From Roseovarius sp. TE539 (GTDB lineage Bacteria; Pseudomonadota; Alphaproteobacteria; Rhodobacterales; Rhodobacteraceae): 42,658 nucleotides of DNA. The DNA lies in the NCBI RefSeq assembly GCF_003298505.1, contig NZ_QNGB01000029.1:1-42658 (forward strand), in the 5' to 3' direction. Numbering within the stretch: position 1 is the stretch's first letter; every line of letters starts with the position of its first letter. Of the stretch, positions 9,386-18,631 are shown piece after piece. The position numbers were made by a program, and so were the translations under genes. The notes under the pieces are model-generated. The model was not told the origin of the DNA, made no database searches, and saw only the letters and a program-made list of their open reading frames with translations.

Positions 9386-9589
9386 TCAGGCCGCCTGATG
9401 CCCTGGAAGGCTGCAGATTGCGGAGCCACGCACCAGCGAGGTCACGACGCGCCCCTCGTCGGTGTCGCGTATGCCGTAGCCGTATCCGCGCAGGCGATGC
9501 CGCCATTCACGGTCTGACACCGCCATGCGCCGTTCCCGCATCACGAGTTCAACGATCTCATGTCCGTTTTCCGAGTTTGCTCTGGTCAT
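9386..9589 (-). CDS. Small conserved hypothetical protein, 67 aa
   Basis: A short basic protein (MTRANSENGHEIVELVMRER and onward) with many Arg and alternating hydrophobic residues, ending ICSLPGHQAA. An AGGA sequence lies 6 bases upstream of the ATG, which is a good ribosome-binding site, and composition is protein-like, so I consider it real. It has no membrane segment or recognised domain. It is convergent with the LOG gene and lies about 100 bases downstream of the amidotransferase gene on the same strand, so it could be the last gene of that unit. Confidence 0.55.
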   Translation of the reverse strand: MTRANSENGHEIVELVMRERRMAVSDREWRHRLRGYGYGIRDTDEGRVVTSLVRGSAICSLPGHQAA

Positions 9590-9693
9590 CGTTTCCTGCC
9601 TTCTGACAATTCCGAATATGCTCAGGGATATCCCTGCAGCATGGCAACAATCGTCACGAAATGCGGCGGCAAGAAGGATTCATCACGACACCG

Positions 9694-10407
9694 TCAGGTA
9701 TCAATCCTGTCTGTTTGTCCCAGCTGTGGAACGTCGCGGCGGCTTGCCATTGCCGCGGTCACCAGAGCCCGGAAAATCGCCCTCTGGCGGTGCGCATAGA
9801 ACAGGTGCTCCGGGTGCCATTGCACGCCCAGGGCAAAGGGATCGCGCCGCCGCTCTATCGCCTGGATCATGCCGCCGCGATCCCGTGCCGCCACCTGCAA
9901 CCCTTGCCCCAGAGTATCAACCGCCTGCGTGTGCAACGCATTGACACGCATCGGATCCTTTCCGGCCAAACCCGCGAGCCGGGACCCCGGCTCGATACGC
10001 ACGGTTTTGCGTGGCAGAATGGTCCGATAGTGATCGCTTGCCGCATAGGTCTTGTAAGCGTCCTGATGAAGCGAGCCCCCCAGGGCCACGTTCAGCATCT
10101 GACTGCCGCGGCATATGCCGAGCACGGGCTTGTTCAGGGCGAATGCCCTTTCCACCAGGCTTCGCTCCAGACTGTCCCGGTCAGGGTCCAGCCGGGCCGA
10201 GCTGACCAGTTTGCCGCCATAGAGGTCCGGCGATATGTCGTCCCCGCCACCGATGATCAGGCCATCGGCCCTTTCAAGCGCGATCTCGGTGCCGTCGATC
10301 AGCCTGGCAGAGCGTCCACCCGCAAGGCAGATGTTCATGGCAACCAACGGAAAAACCCGCCAGCCGGAGCGCCGCGAGGTGGTGACGGCAATCAACGGGC
10401 GTCGCAT
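9694..10407 (-). CDS. Class I glutamine amidotransferase (peptidase C26, PuuD-like)
   Basis: A 237-residue class I amidotransferase-like hydrolase. The nucleophile elbow PVLGICRGSQMLNVALGG places the catalytic Cys at 99. The His/Glu pair is in GVQWHPEH (H198, E200), and the oxyanion region IIGGGDDISPDLYGG is at 51-65. The family (gamma-glutamyl-GABA hydrolase group) either hydrolyses gamma-glutamyl amides or supplies ammonia. It starts 4 bases after the stop of the amidoligase gene, so the two are co-translated. Such ligase/amidotransferase pairs were predicted (Iyer and colleagues, comparative genomics of amidoligases) to make and trim unusual amide-linked metabolites. No puu-type polyamine genes are nearby, so PuuD itself is unlikely. 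Confidence 0.88.
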   Translation of the reverse strand: MRRPLIAVTTSRRSGWRVFPLVAMNICLAGGRSARLIDGTEIALERADGLIIGGGDDISPDLYGGKLVSSARLDPDRDSLERSLVERAFALNKPVLGICRGSQMLNVALGGSLHQDAYKTYAASDHYRTILPRKTVRIEPGSRLAGLAGKDPMRVNALHTQAVDTLGQGLQVAARDRGGMIQAIERRRDPFALGVQWHPEHLFYAHRQRAIFRALVTAAMASRRDVPQLGQTDRIDT

Positions 10408-10411
10408 CGCG

Positions 10412-11371
10412 TCAACTGCCCGTTCCGGGGACGCCGTGCCGGCTCAGGATCTCTCCCGCGGCCGCAGCCCAGGCTGTGCGTGACAAGGCCACCACGCCGT
10501 GCTCCTCCAGCCATCTTGCGGAAAGTTCTTCCAGCAATACCCGGTCCCGGGCCACTCTCTCCACCAGCAGCCAGCGGTGCCATTCCCTTGCAAGCGTCCA
10601 TTCCGGCTCGTCGATCCGGCAATCCGGGAGGCGGAAATGGAAAGCGGGCCGGGCGGAACTCGCCTCGGTTAGAACCTCCCGGACCCGAGGCCGGTCCAGG
10701 TGCGCAAAAACGGGCAGCATGTCCAGTGCGTGATTGCGCGATGTCGTTGCCAGGATATAGGCGTCGATCACATCGGTCAGGCGGGCATCGGGTCCAAGCG
10801 TGATCAAAGCGCGCACAAGCGATGTCGGGTACGGGTCGGCAAAGGGCAAAAGACGGCGCATGTTGTCGATCGGGTCCAACGCACGCAGCCAATCCTCGAT
10901 CAGCGCGTAGGCCAGAAGCGGCGGCACCACGCCTGCAGAATCCCCTGACGAGATTTCGACGTTCAGGTGCACGCCAAAGCCGAAGAAGATGCCGCCGCCG
11001 CTGCCGATGGCGCCGGCCTTGCGCAGTTCCTCGCGAAGCCCGTCGAGACGCTGCAACCCATCGCGGTCCAGAGGTTCGGTCACGATTTCCACGGGTATCA
11101 CTTCCCGGCCCAGGCTAAGGGCTGCATCCCGTAACGCCGACTCTCCGAACTTGCGCAGCGCGGTATCAAGGTAAATCTGCAGCCTTCCCAGTGTGCTTTG
11201 CTCCACCGTCCATATGACCGCATCCCTCTGTACTGCGCGTCCGTTCAGATATCTTGCGCAGACCCGGGCGCAATCCGCCTCTTCCAGCCCGCCAATCTCG
11301 ATTTCCACACCGGTGAGGCGCGGCGATCCGTGCGCGTTCAGAGGATCGGGCAGAGGGGCGAAATCTGCCAT
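10412..11371 (-). CDS. Predicted amidoligase (carboxylate-amine ligase family)
   Basis: A 319-residue protein resembling the amidoligase_2 (COOH-NH2 ligase) family, which shares the glutamine-synthetase / glutamate-cysteine-ligase fold. Visible marks are LTGVEIEIGGLEE near the N-terminus (the first metal-binding acidic strand, E-x-E), a TVEQSTLG segment, VIPVEIVTEPL (second acidic strand) and GGIFFGFGVHLNVEIS (Gly-rich strand with His). The family is predicted to use ATP to join a carboxylate to an amine. The frame is open upstream, but ATG 11371 (MADFAPLPDPL) gives the expected start. It lies 20 bases after rlmN and 4 bases before the amidotransferase gene. Substrate unknown. Confidence 0.82.
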   Translation of the reverse strand: MADFAPLPDPLNAHGSPRLTGVEIEIGGLEEADCARVCARYLNGRAVQRDAVIWTVEQSTLGRLQIYLDTALRKFGESALRDAALSLGREVIPVEIVTEPLDRDGLQRLDGLREELRKAGAIGSGGGIFFGFGVHLNVEISSGDSAGVVPPLLAYALIEDWLRALDPIDNMRRLLPFADPYPTSLVRALITLGPDARLTDVIDAYILATTSRNHALDMLPVFAHLDRPRVREVLTEASSARPAFHFRLPDCRIDEPEWTLAREWHRWLLVERVARDRVLLEELSARWLEEHGVVALSRTAWAAAAGEILSRHGVPGTGS

Positions 11372-11391
11372 TCGGTGACCCTTGCCGCCGG

Positions 11392-12570
11392 TCAACGCCC
11401 GGCGTCGGCCTCGATCTCGCGGCGGCTCTTGCGGGCGCGCTCCGTGTCCGATTTGAGCTGTCCGCAGGCGGCCATTATGTCTTCTCCGCGCGGCGTGCGG
11501 ATCGGGCTGGCATAGCCCGCCTTGTAGATGATGTCGGCAAATGCTTCGATCCGGGTCCAGTCGCTGCGCTGATGCGGGGCTCCGGGCCATTCGTTGAACG
11601 GAATCAGATTGATCTTGGCCGGAATGCCCTTGATCAACTGCACCAGCCGCTTGGCGTCCGCGTCGCTGTCGTTCACGTCCTTGAGCATCACGTATTCGAA
11701 GGTGATCCGCTCGGAGTTCGACAGGCGCGGATAGTCCCGCAGGGCATTCAACAGGGTCTCGATGTTCCACTTCCTGTTGATCGGCACCAGCTTGTCGCGC
11801 ACCTCGTCGGTGGTGGCGTGAAACGACACCGCGAGCAGACAGCCGATTTCCTCGGCGGTCTTGGCGATCTCGGGCACCACGCCGGATGTGCTGAGCGTGA
11901 TGCGGCGGCGCGAGAGGGAAATCCCCTCGCCATCCATCGCGATCCTCATAGCGTCGCGCACGTTCTCAAAGTTGTAGAGCGGCTCGCCCATCCCCATAAG
12001 CACGATATTGCTCAGAAGGCGCGGCCGTTCGCCGGCGCCTTCGCCCTGCCGCGGCCACTCGTCCAGATCGTCGCGGGCCATCATGATCTGGCCCACGATC
12101 TCGCCGGCGGTGAGATTGCGCACCAGTTTCTGGGTTCCGGTATGGCAGAATGAGCAGGTCAGGGTGCAGCCCACCTGGCTGGAAATGCAAAGCGTGCCGC
12201 GCGTTTCCTCGGGAATATAGACAACCTCCACCTCATGCCCGCCGGCGATACGAGCGAGGTACTTCCGGGTGCCGTCCGTGCTGATCTGGCGGCTCACCAT
12301 CTCGGGCGTCTCGATGATGAAATTCTCGGCCAGTTCGCGGCGATAGGCCTTGGACAGATTGGTCATCGCCTCGAAATCGCGCACCCCCCACTGGTAGATC
12401 CACTGCCAGATCTGGTTCACGCGCATGCGGGCCTGCTTTTCCGGGGTGCCATGTGCGACGAGGGTGTCGCGCAGCGCCTCGCGCGTCAGCCCGACAAGGT
12501 TGACCGGACCGTCCGGCAACTTGCGGGGAATTGTCATCACGTCATGGGTGACGGGGGCCGTGCGGGTCAT
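11392..12570 (-). CDS. rlmN: 23S rRNA (adenine-C2)-methyltransferase / tRNA methyltransferase RlmN
   Basis: A 392-residue radical SAM enzyme that methylates C2 of A2503 in 23S rRNA and A37 in some tRNAs. The cluster motif CTLTCSFC gives Cys135, Cys139 and Cys142. The SAM-binding MGMGEPLYN and the C-terminal mechanistic cysteine ([10 protein letters not shown], Cys369) are present, as is the second Cys-containing segment around residues 240-250. Length is normal. It follows the IalB-like gene by 73 bases and precedes the amidoligase by 20 bases, so all four minus-strand genes could be one transcript. Confidence 0.97.
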   Translation of the reverse strand: MTRTAPVTHDVMTIPRKLPDGPVNLVGLTREALRDTLVAHGTPEKQARMRVNQIWQWIYQWGVRDFEAMTNLSKAYRRELAENFIIETPEMVSRQISTDGTRKYLARIAGGHEVEVVYIPEETRGTLCISSQVGCTLTCSFCHTGTQKLVRNLTAGEIVGQIMMARDDLDEWPRQGEGAGERPRLLSNIVLMGMGEPLYNFENVRDAMRIAMDGEGISLSRRRITLSTSGVVPEIAKTAEEIGCLLAVSFHATTDEVRDKLVPINRKWNIETLLNALRDYPRLSNSERITFEYVMLKDVNDSDADAKRLVQLIKGIPAKINLIPFNEWPGAPHQRSDWTRIEAFADIIYKAGYASPIRTPRGEDIMAACGQLKSDTERARKSRREIEADAGR

Positions 12571-12643
12571 TGTGCTGTCTTTCCAGAATTGAAGACATCC
12601 TGATACAGGATTTGCGCCCCGATGCCAAAGGCAAACATGCGCC

Positions 12644-13171
12644 CTAGCTGCACCGCCGTTCGGCTTCTTCCAAAGCGGCGGTGTACCCCAGCAGCGAAAA
12701 GGTGTCCTTCGTGGTGGTCCCGCGCGAGGATACCGCTGTAAGCACCGCGTCGACCCCGCGTTTCATCGCCGCGATGATCTTGCCATCATCCGAGGTCGAG
12801 GCCGGCCAGGCCCATTCGCCCTCGGTAAAAAGCTCGAACTCGTCGTCCCCGATGACAAGGCTGACCGTGGAGTCGTCGGCGAACGGATAGCCGCCGGTGA
12901 AAGTGACCTGCCCGTCAACCCCGGCTTCGGGCCGGAAGAAGGTCATCAGAAGGATTTCGCCGCGGCGCACCGCAACAACCCGTCCGTCGCGGGTATTCAC
13001 GGTTTCGGTCGGTGCCGATACCACCCAGCATTCCCGCGGATCATTGTCCTCGAACACGCTCCATGCCGTTTCGGCCGCGACCTGATTGTCGCTCTCTTCC
13101 TGCGCGACAGCGCCTGTTGCTGCCATTGCCATTACTGCCCCGGCGATGCCGCGTGCGATAAGTGATACCAT
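12644..13171 (-). CDS. Invasion-associated locus B (IalB) family secreted protein
   Basis: A 175-residue exported protein. Residues 1-24 are a signal peptide (basic start, Ala-rich core, cleavage near AVAQ|E). The mature part has [18 protein letters not shown], then a beta-rich region and a C-terminal ATSDDGK-like to [16 protein letters not shown] segment with a terminal-region cysteine, which fits the IalB family of periplasmic or outer-membrane-associated beta proteins. The exact role in free-living Rhodobacteraceae is unknown. ATG 13171 is chosen because it directly starts the signal peptide, although the frame is open for 150 codons more. It is divergent from the asparaginase gene (182 bases). 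Confidence 0.82.
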   Translation of the reverse strand: MVSLIARGIAGAVMAMAATGAVAQEESDNQVAAETAWSVFEDNDPRECWVVSAPTETVNTRDGRVVAVRRGEILLMTFFRPEAGVDGQVTFTGGYPFADDSTVSLVIGDDEFELFTEGEWAWPASTSDDGKIIAAMKRGVDAVLTAVSSRGTTTKDTFSLLGYTAALEEAERRCS

Positions 13172-13353
13172 ATGACCAGCCTCCAAGCCGTCCTTGAGCC
13201 CCGGTTTGCCGGCGCTGCCACCCCTCTCCCGGGGGATTTTATCGGCAACCGCCTGTTCTGTCTCGACATTGCTACAATAGCCTGAGACAGGCCACAAACG
13301 AAAGTTGATATTGGCGGATTTTCGCACAGACCGCCGGGAAGGAGATCGCACCC

Positions 13354-14349
13354 ATGACACAGGCCCCCGAACTGGTGGAAATCTGGCGCGGACCGTTGGC
13401 CGAGAGCGTGCATCGCGGGCATGCCGTGATCTGCGATGCTGACGGCGGAATCCTCGAGTCGTGGGGAGATCCCAAGACCACGATCCTGCCGCGGAGTTCG
13501 GCAAAGATGATACAGGCCCTGCCGCTGGTGGACAGCGGTGCCGCCGATGCCCATGCTCTGACGTCCCGGCATCTTGCGCTGGCCTGTGCTTCCCACAACG
13601 CCGCCGACATCCATACCCGGCGCGTCCTCGCATGGCTTGAGGCCTTGGGTCTTTCCGAAAGCGATCTGCGCTGTGGCCCGCAGGAGCCGGATGACATTTC
13701 GGCCCGCAACGCCCTGATCCGGGCCGAGCGGGCGCCCTGCCAGATCCACAACAACTGTTCCGGCAAGCATTCCGGGTTTCTCACCCTCAACCGCCATCTC
13801 GGGGGCGGAGCGGATTACGTGGCGCCGGGTCACCCGGTTCAGCGCGCCTGCCTCGAAGCTTTCGAAAGCACGACGGGCGAACGCAGCCCGGGTTTCGGGA
13901 TCGATGGCTGTTCGGCCCCGAATTTCGCCACGAGCCTCCACGGAATGGCCCGTGCAATGGCCTTTTTCGCATCCGCCGACAAGCGCGAAGGCGCCCGTGC
14001 CGAGGCCGCGGAGCGGCTTTGGAAGGCGATGGTTTCCCATCCCGAACTCGTTGCGGGCGAGGGACGGGCCTGCACCGAACTGATGCGCGCCTGCTCCGAG
14101 CCGGTGGCCCTGAAGACCGGTGCGGAAGCCTTCTTCGTGGCGATTCTGCCCGCGCGGGGCCTCGGCGTGGCGCTCAAGATCGTCGATGGCGGCACGCGCG
14201 CGGCCGAATGCGCCATCGCCGCCCTGCTTGTGCGATTGGGGGTTCTGGATGCGGATAACCCCGCCACACGCCGTTACATGAACGCCCCGGTACTGAACCG
14301 GCGGCACATCGAGGTGGGCCGGATCCGTCCTGCGCGGGCCCTTATGTGA
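13354..14349 (+). CDS. L-asparaginase (Rhizobium ReAV/class 3 type)
   Basis: A 331-residue asparaginase of the PF06089 family, which hydrolyses asparagine to aspartate and ammonia. It is unrelated in fold to E. coli AnsA/AnsB and similar to serine beta-lactamase-like enzymes. Two Ser-Lys type motifs, as I recall from the Rhizobium etli enzyme, fall at the same numbers: RSSAK with S48 and K51, and NNCSGKHSG with zinc-ligand Cys135 and Lys138. No signal peptide, so cytoplasmic. The gene is a single unit between divergent IalB and convergent serB. The ATG has GGAAGGAGA 12-20 bases upstream. Confidence 0.93.
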   Translation: MTQAPELVEIWRGPLAESVHRGHAVICDADGGILESWGDPKTTILPRSSAKMIQALPLVDSGAADAHALTSRHLALACASHNAADIHTRRVLAWLEALGLSESDLRCGPQEPDDISARNALIRAERAPCQIHNNCSGKHSGFLTLNRHLGGGADYVAPGHPVQRACLEAFESTTGERSPGFGIDGCSAPNFATSLHGMARAMAFFASADKREGARAEAAERLWKAMVSHPELVAGEGRACTELMRACSEPVALKTGAEAFFVAILPARGLGVALKIVDGGTRAAECAIAALLVRLGVLDADNPATRRYMNAPVLNRRHIEVGRIRPARALM

Positions 14350-14445
14350 ACCTGCGCCGAGGGCGTCGTCGATACCTCCCGGAGAAATGGCGTGCCGCTG
14401 CCCTCCCCTGAGGTGTGTCCGGCCGGTCGAAACGGGCCTGCCGGG

Positions 14446-14477
14446 CTTCATCTTTCCCCAAATACTCCCGCCGGAGG
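14446..14477 (-). repeat. Intergenic terminator-like repeat downstream of serB
   Basis: Read on the minus strand this is a CCTCCGGCGGGAG hairpin (CTCC/GGAG) followed by TATTT and GGGGAAAGATGAAG. I recognise this CCGGCGGGAGTATTT...GATGAAG arrangement as a frequent intergenic element of Rhodobacteraceae genomes. It lies 42 bases after the serB stop, in the correct orientation for a terminator. It occurs once in this window, so the repeat status rests on recall. Confidence 0.45.
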
Positions 14478-14519
14478 CGCACAATGCCGCAAGCGGCAAC
14501 GCCTTGCGACGGGCCGGCG

Positions 14520-15392
14520 CTACAGAGGGGCGAACGCGTTTCGTGTGTACCCCTGAAGATAGAGAAGCGCGGTCAGGTCGCCGTGATCGATGCGCACGTC
14601 GCACTGTGCAGCGACCGCCGGCTTGGCGTGCAGCGCAACGCCGATCCCGGCGCGGTGCAGCATGCCCAGGTCGTTGGCCCCGTCACCCACCGCGATCACG
14701 TCGACTGCGCAGATGCCGCGCTGCGCGGTGATTTCCGACAGGGCCCGGATCTTGGCCTTGCGCCCCAGGACGGGCCGCGCCACGTCGCCGGTCAGGCGGC
14801 CATCCGCCGCCAGAAGGGTGTTGGCATGGTTCTCGTCAAAGCCCAGCAGAGTGGCGACGCGGGAGGTGAAGGCGGTGAAGCCGCCGGAAACCAAAACGCA
14901 ATGCGCGCCCGAGGCCTGCATCGTCCGGACCAGTTCGCGGCCGCCGGGCGCAAGCGTGATGCGCTCTTCCAGCACCTGCGTGATCACGGTTTCCGGCAAA
15001 CCTTCGAGCAGCTTCACCCGTTCCAGAAGCGCGCCCTCGAAATCCAGCTCGCCGTTCATGGCACGCGCGGTGATGTCGCGCACATGCGGACCCACGCCCG
15101 CTTCCTCGGCGAGTTCGTCGATGCATTCCTGCTCGATCATGGTGCTGTCCATGTCGGCCAGAAGCATCTTCTTTCGGCGGTCCTTCGCGGGCAGAACGTT
15201 CAGGTCGACGCCCATGGCCTTCGTTTCGGCGCGCGTGTGCTCAAGGTTTTCCGGACTCCGGACAATGTCGAATTCCGCCGCCTCCCGGGGGCTCAGCCAT
15301 CGGGCGTCGCCCCCGCCCCACGCGTTGCGAAGGTTGTCGACAAGGGCGGGATCAAGGGCGCCGCGGGGGGCGATCAGCGTTGCGATGAACAT
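14520..15392 (-). CDS. serB: Phosphoserine phosphatase
   Basis: A 290-residue HAD-superfamily enzyme that performs the last step of serine synthesis (phosphoserine to serine). HAD motif I is LLADMDSTM with Asp80 (nucleophile) and Asp82. Motif II is in [11 protein letters not shown], the conserved Lys is downstream, and motif IV is [14 protein letters not shown]. The N-terminal ~75 residues are the short ACT-like part seen in proteobacterial SerB. ATG 15392 gives the usual MFIATLIAP start; upstream codons are dispensable. It is divergent from serC with 154 bases between, so all three serine-pathway genes are adjacent. Confidence 0.96.
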   Translation of the reverse strand: MFIATLIAPRGALDPALVDNLRNAWGGGDARWLSPREAAEFDIVRSPENLEHTRAETKAMGVDLNVLPAKDRRKKMLLADMDSTMIEQECIDELAEEAGVGPHVRDITARAMNGELDFEGALLERVKLLEGLPETVITQVLEERITLAPGGRELVRTMQASGAHCVLVSGGFTAFTSRVATLLGFDENHANTLLAADGRLTGDVARPVLGRKAKIRALSEITAQRGICAVDVIAVGDGANDLGMLHRAGIGVALHAKPAVAAQCDVRIDHGDLTALLYLQGYTRNAFAPL

Positions 15393-15490
15393 GAGGCAGG
15401 TTTCCGATCGTGGTCGCTTGGGTCGCATTCACGCGCCCGAACGGCGCTATAGCGACATTTCTGCACTTGCGAAAGGGCCGGGAAGGTCGT

Positions 15491-15526
15491 ACCCCCCTCC
15501 TTGGGACACCCCTCCCCAACGAGGGG
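15491..15526 (+). promoter_or_regulatory. Structured serC 5' leader (serC RNA motif candidate)
   Basis: In the leader just before serC two base-paired elements interlock. TTGGG (15501-15505) can pair with CCCAA (15515-15519), and CCCCTC (15509-15514) can pair perfectly with GAGGGG (15521-15526). The second stem takes half of the first loop, so the RNA can form an H-type pseudoknot or two alternative hairpins. The serC start codon is 20 bases downstream. A serC leader motif has been described computationally in alphaproteobacteria; I cannot align to its model here. A role in serine-related regulation is inferred. Confidence 0.55.
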
Positions 15527-15546
15527 CAAATATCTGGAAGGATATC

Positions 15547-16704
15547 ATGACCGATATTGCAAAACCGGCAGCGCGGCCGGCAAATCCGCGTTTCTCCTCG
15601 GGCCCGTGTGCCAAACCCCCCGCATTCGATCTTGACAGGCTTTCGGGCGCTCCCCTTGGCCGGTCGCACCGGGCCGCCCCCGGCAAGGCGAAGCTGAAGG
15701 CCGCCATCGACGGCACGCGCGAAGTGCTGGGCATTCCGGACGACTATCGCATCGGCATCGTGCCCGCCTCTGATACGGGGGCTGTCGAAATGGCGATGTG
15801 GAACCTGCTGGGTGAGCGCCGGGTCGAGATGCTGGCGTGGGAATCCTTTGGCGCCGGCTGGGTGACAGACGCGGTCAAGCAGCTCAGGCTAGATGCCGTC
15901 GTGAAGACCGCCGAGTACGGCGAGATCGTGGATCTGGCATCCGTTGACACCGACAATGACGTTGTCTTCACATGGAACGGAACCACCTCCGGCGTGCGCG
16001 TGCCCAATGGCGACTGGATCAAGGATGACCGCGCAGGCCTGACAATATGTGACGCCACCTCCGCCGCGTTCGCGCAACGCCTGCCATGGGACAAGCTGGA
16101 TGTGACGACCTTTTCTTGGCAGAAGGTCCTGGGCGGCGAGGCGGCGCACGGCATGCTGATCCTCAGCCCCCGCGCAGTGGAGCGGCTGGAAAGCTACACC
16201 CCGCCCTGGCCGCTGCCCAAGATCTTCCGCCTGACAAAGGGTGACAAGCTGATCGAGGGCATTTTCGAGGGCGCCACGATCAACACGCCGTCGATGCTGG
16301 CGGTCGAGGATTACCTGCTGGCCCTTGACTGGGCGCGAGAGGTTGGCGGATTCGAAGGCCTTCGCGAACGTGCCTATGCGAATCTGGCTGCGGTCCAGGT
16401 GTTCGTGGCCGAGAATGACTGGCTTGCCTTTCTGGCCACCGACCCCGAGTTCCGTTCCAACACCTCGGTCTGCCTGAAATTCACCGATCACCGGATCCGC
16501 GATGGTGCCGCCTTTGCCAAGGCGGTGGTCAAGCGGCTGGATGCCGAGGGCGTGGCATATGACATCGGCGCTTACCGCGATGCGCCGCCGGGCCTGCGGA
16601 TCTGGTGTGGCGGGACTGTGGAAACCACCGACATCGCGGCCCTCATGCCGTGGATCAGGTGGGCTTTCGAGACCGAGATCGAAGCACAGGCACAGGCCGC
16701 CTGA
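15547..16704 (+). CDS. serC: Phosphoserine aminotransferase
   Basis: A 385-residue fold-type I PLP aminotransferase converting 3-phosphohydroxypyruvate and glutamate to phosphoserine; it may also serve pyridoxal synthesis. It begins [15 protein letters not shown], which is the family start. The PLP lysine is in [14 protein letters not shown] (Lys193). This is the longer alphaproteobacterial/archaeal type of SerC rather than the ~360-residue E. coli type. The frame stays open 319 codons upstream through the antisense of serB, but ATG 15547 with GGAAGGA 6-12 bases before it is clear. serA follows 127 bases downstream on the same strand. Confidence 0.97.
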   Translation: MTDIAKPAARPANPRFSSGPCAKPPAFDLDRLSGAPLGRSHRAAPGKAKLKAAIDGTREVLGIPDDYRIGIVPASDTGAVEMAMWNLLGERRVEMLAWESFGAGWVTDAVKQLRLDAVVKTAEYGEIVDLASVDTDNDVVFTWNGTTSGVRVPNGDWIKDDRAGLTICDATSAAFAQRLPWDKLDVTTFSWQKVLGGEAAHGMLILSPRAVERLESYTPPWPLPKIFRLTKGDKLIEGIFEGATINTPSMLAVEDYLLALDWAREVGGFEGLRERAYANLAAVQVFVAENDWLAFLATDPEFRSNTSVCLKFTDHRIRDGAAFAKAVVKRLDAEGVAYDIGAYRDAPPGLRIWCGGTVETTDIAALMPWIRWAFETEIEAQAQAA

Positions 16705-16758
16705 TTCAGGGCAAGGCCCCTGCGCCAAAGCTGACCCTTCTCCATGCGACACAATGAG

Positions 16759-16809
16759 ATCCCCGCCGGGCGGGGATGGTATTCCAACGACACCGCCCGC
16801 ATTGGCGGG
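16759..16809 (+). other. Two hairpins in the serC-serA spacer
   Basis: A perfect 8-bp stem ATCCCCGC / GCGGGGAT with a CGG loop (16759-16777) is followed by CCCGC / GCGGG (16796-16809). No T-tract follows, so they are more likely mRNA-stability or processing elements between serC and serA than terminators. Confidence 0.4.
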
Positions 16810-16831
16810 ACGACATTACAGGATTGAAAAT

Positions 16832-18427
16832 ATGGCTCCCAAGGTACTCGTGTCCGACAAGCTGTCGGAAACCGCCGTGCAGATCTTCCGCGATCGCGGC
16901 ATCGACGTCGATTTCATGCCCGAACTGGGCAAGGACAAGGAAAAGCTGGCCGAGGTGATCGGCGATTACGACGGGCTCGCGATCCGGTCGGCCACCAAGG
17001 TGACCCCCAAGATCTTCGAAAAGGCCGGCAGGCTCAAGGTTGTCGGGCGCGCCGGTATAGGCACCGACAATGTCGACAAGGAAGCGGCTTCCAGAAAGGG
17101 CGTGATCGTGATGAACACGCCCTTCGGCAACATGATCACCACGGCCGAGCACGCGATCGCGATGATGTTCGCGGTGGCGCGGCAGATCCCTGAGGCAAGC
17201 GCCTCAACGCAGGCGGGCAAGTGGGAGAAATCCAGGTTCATGGGCGTGGAGCTGACCGGCAAGACCCTCGGGGTGATCGGTGCCGGCAATATCGGCGGCA
17301 TCGTCTGTGACCGCGCCCGCGGCCTGAAGATGAAGGTTGTCGCCTACGATCCCTTCCTGAGCCAGGAAAAGGCCGACAAGATGGGCGTCGAGAAGGTCGA
17401 GCTCGAGGAGCTTCTGGCGCGGGCCGATTTCATCACCCTGCATGTGCCGCTGACCGATCAGACCCGCAACATCCTGAGCCGCGAGAACCTGGAGAAGACG
17501 AAAAAGGGTGTGCGGATCATCAACTGCGCGCGTGGCGGGCTGGTGGATGAACAGGCGCTGGCCGACCTGCTGAAATCCGGCCATGTGGCGGGCGCGGGCT
17601 TTGACGTCTTTGCCGAGGAACCCGCCACCGACAATCCGCTCTTCGGGCTGCCCAACGTCGTCTGCACACCGCATCTTGGGGCCGCCACCACCGAAGCCCA
17701 GGAAAACGTGGCCATCCAGGTTGCCGAACAGATGGCGGATTACCTGCTGACGGGGGCGGTCAGCAACGCGCTCAACATGCCTTCGGTCAGCGCCGAGGAG
17801 GCCAAGGTGATGGGGCCCTGGATCAACCTTGCCGATCACCTCGGCAGTTTCATCGGGCAGATGACGGACGAACCCATCAAGGCGATCAACATCCTATATG
17901 ACGGCGTGGTTTCCGAAATGAACCTCGAGGCGCTCACCTGCTCCGCGGTGGCGGGGATCATGAAATCCGTCAACCCCGAGGTGAACATGGTTTCCGCTCC
18001 GCCGCTGGCCAAGGAACGCGGGGTCAGGATCTCGACCACTACGCAGGACAAGTCCGGCGCTTTCGAGGGTTACATCAAGCTGACCGTGGTCACCGCCAGG
18101 CGCGAACGCTCAATCGGGGGCACCGTGTTCTCGGATGGCAAGCCGCGGTTCATCCAGATCAAGGGTATCAACATCGACGCCGAGATCGGGCGCCACATGC
18201 TCTACACCACCAACCGCGACGAGCCCGGGATCATCGGTGCGCTCGGGCAGACGATGGGCGAAAGCGGCGTCAATATCGCCAACTTCACCCTCGGACGGAA
18301 GGATTCCGGCGGCGAGGCCATCGCGCTGCTCTATGTCGACGCGCCGGTCTCCGAGGATGTCATCGCCAAACTTCACGCTACCGGCAAGTTCCAGCAGATC
18401 AGGCCACTGGAATTCAGTGTCGCCTGA
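16832..18427 (+). CDS. serA: D-3-phosphoglycerate dehydrogenase
   Basis: A 531-residue long-form (type 1) SerA that oxidises 3-phosphoglycerate to 3-phosphohydroxypyruvate with NAD, the entry step of serine synthesis. The NAD-binding motif GVIGAGNIGG is at 147-156. Catalytic Arg234 (NCARGGLVDE), a Glu at about 262 and His281 (CTPHLGAAT) are present. Residues about 320-450 are the allosteric substrate-binding domain of the long form. The last 75 residues are an ACT domain (TTNRDEPGIIGALGQTMG) for serine feedback. Start is ATG 16832. It is the second gene of the serC-serA unit. Confidence 0.98.
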   Translation: MAPKVLVSDKLSETAVQIFRDRGIDVDFMPELGKDKEKLAEVIGDYDGLAIRSATKVTPKIFEKAGRLKVVGRAGIGTDNVDKEAASRKGVIVMNTPFGNMITTAEHAIAMMFAVARQIPEASASTQAGKWEKSRFMGVELTGKTLGVIGAGNIGGIVCDRARGLKMKVVAYDPFLSQEKADKMGVEKVELEELLARADFITLHVPLTDQTRNILSRENLEKTKKGVRIINCARGGLVDEQALADLLKSGHVAGAGFDVFAEEPATDNPLFGLPNVVCTPHLGAATTEAQENVAIQVAEQMADYLLTGAVSNALNMPSVSAEEAKVMGPWINLADHLGSFIGQMTDEPIKAINILYDGVVSEMNLEALTCSAVAGIMKSVNPEVNMVSAPPLAKERGVRISTTTQDKSGAFEGYIKLTVVTARRERSIGGTVFSDGKPRFIQIKGINIDAEIGRHMLYTTNRDEPGIIGALGQTMGESGVNIANFTLGRKDSGGEAIALLYVDAPVSEDVIAKLHATGKFQQIRPLEFSVA

Positions 18428-18450
18428 CTGCTTGTCATGAGAAACGGCCG

Positions 18451-18475
18451 CGCCGTCCTGCTTTTCGGGGCGGCG
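18451..18475 (+). terminator. Hairpin after serA
   Basis: An 8-bp stem CGCCGTCC / GGGCGGCG (one G-U pair) closes a TGCTTTTCG loop, 24 bases after the serA stop. It lacks a following T-run, so termination is plausible but not strong. Confidence 0.4.
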
Positions 18476-18631
18476 TCAGGTCCGTGGCCCGGGCTGAACG
18501 CGGGACCATCCCGGGACATCACAGCATTGCGAGGGCCGTCACCGTGTAGCCGCCGGCAAACACAACTCCATGATCACGGTGTGGAACTGGAGCCGGCTCT
18601 CGTGTTATGATGAGTGCCGGAGGTGCGAGAA

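Noticed and set aside
9694..10407. Assignment as PuuD of the putrescine pathway
   Set aside because: No other polyamine-degradation gene is nearby and the gene is paired with an amidoligase instead.
14590..15546. In-frame upstream extension of serC, giving a 704-codon frame
   Set aside because: The extension is the complement of serB and Ser/Arg-rich; SerC has a clear ATG and ribosome-binding site at 15547.
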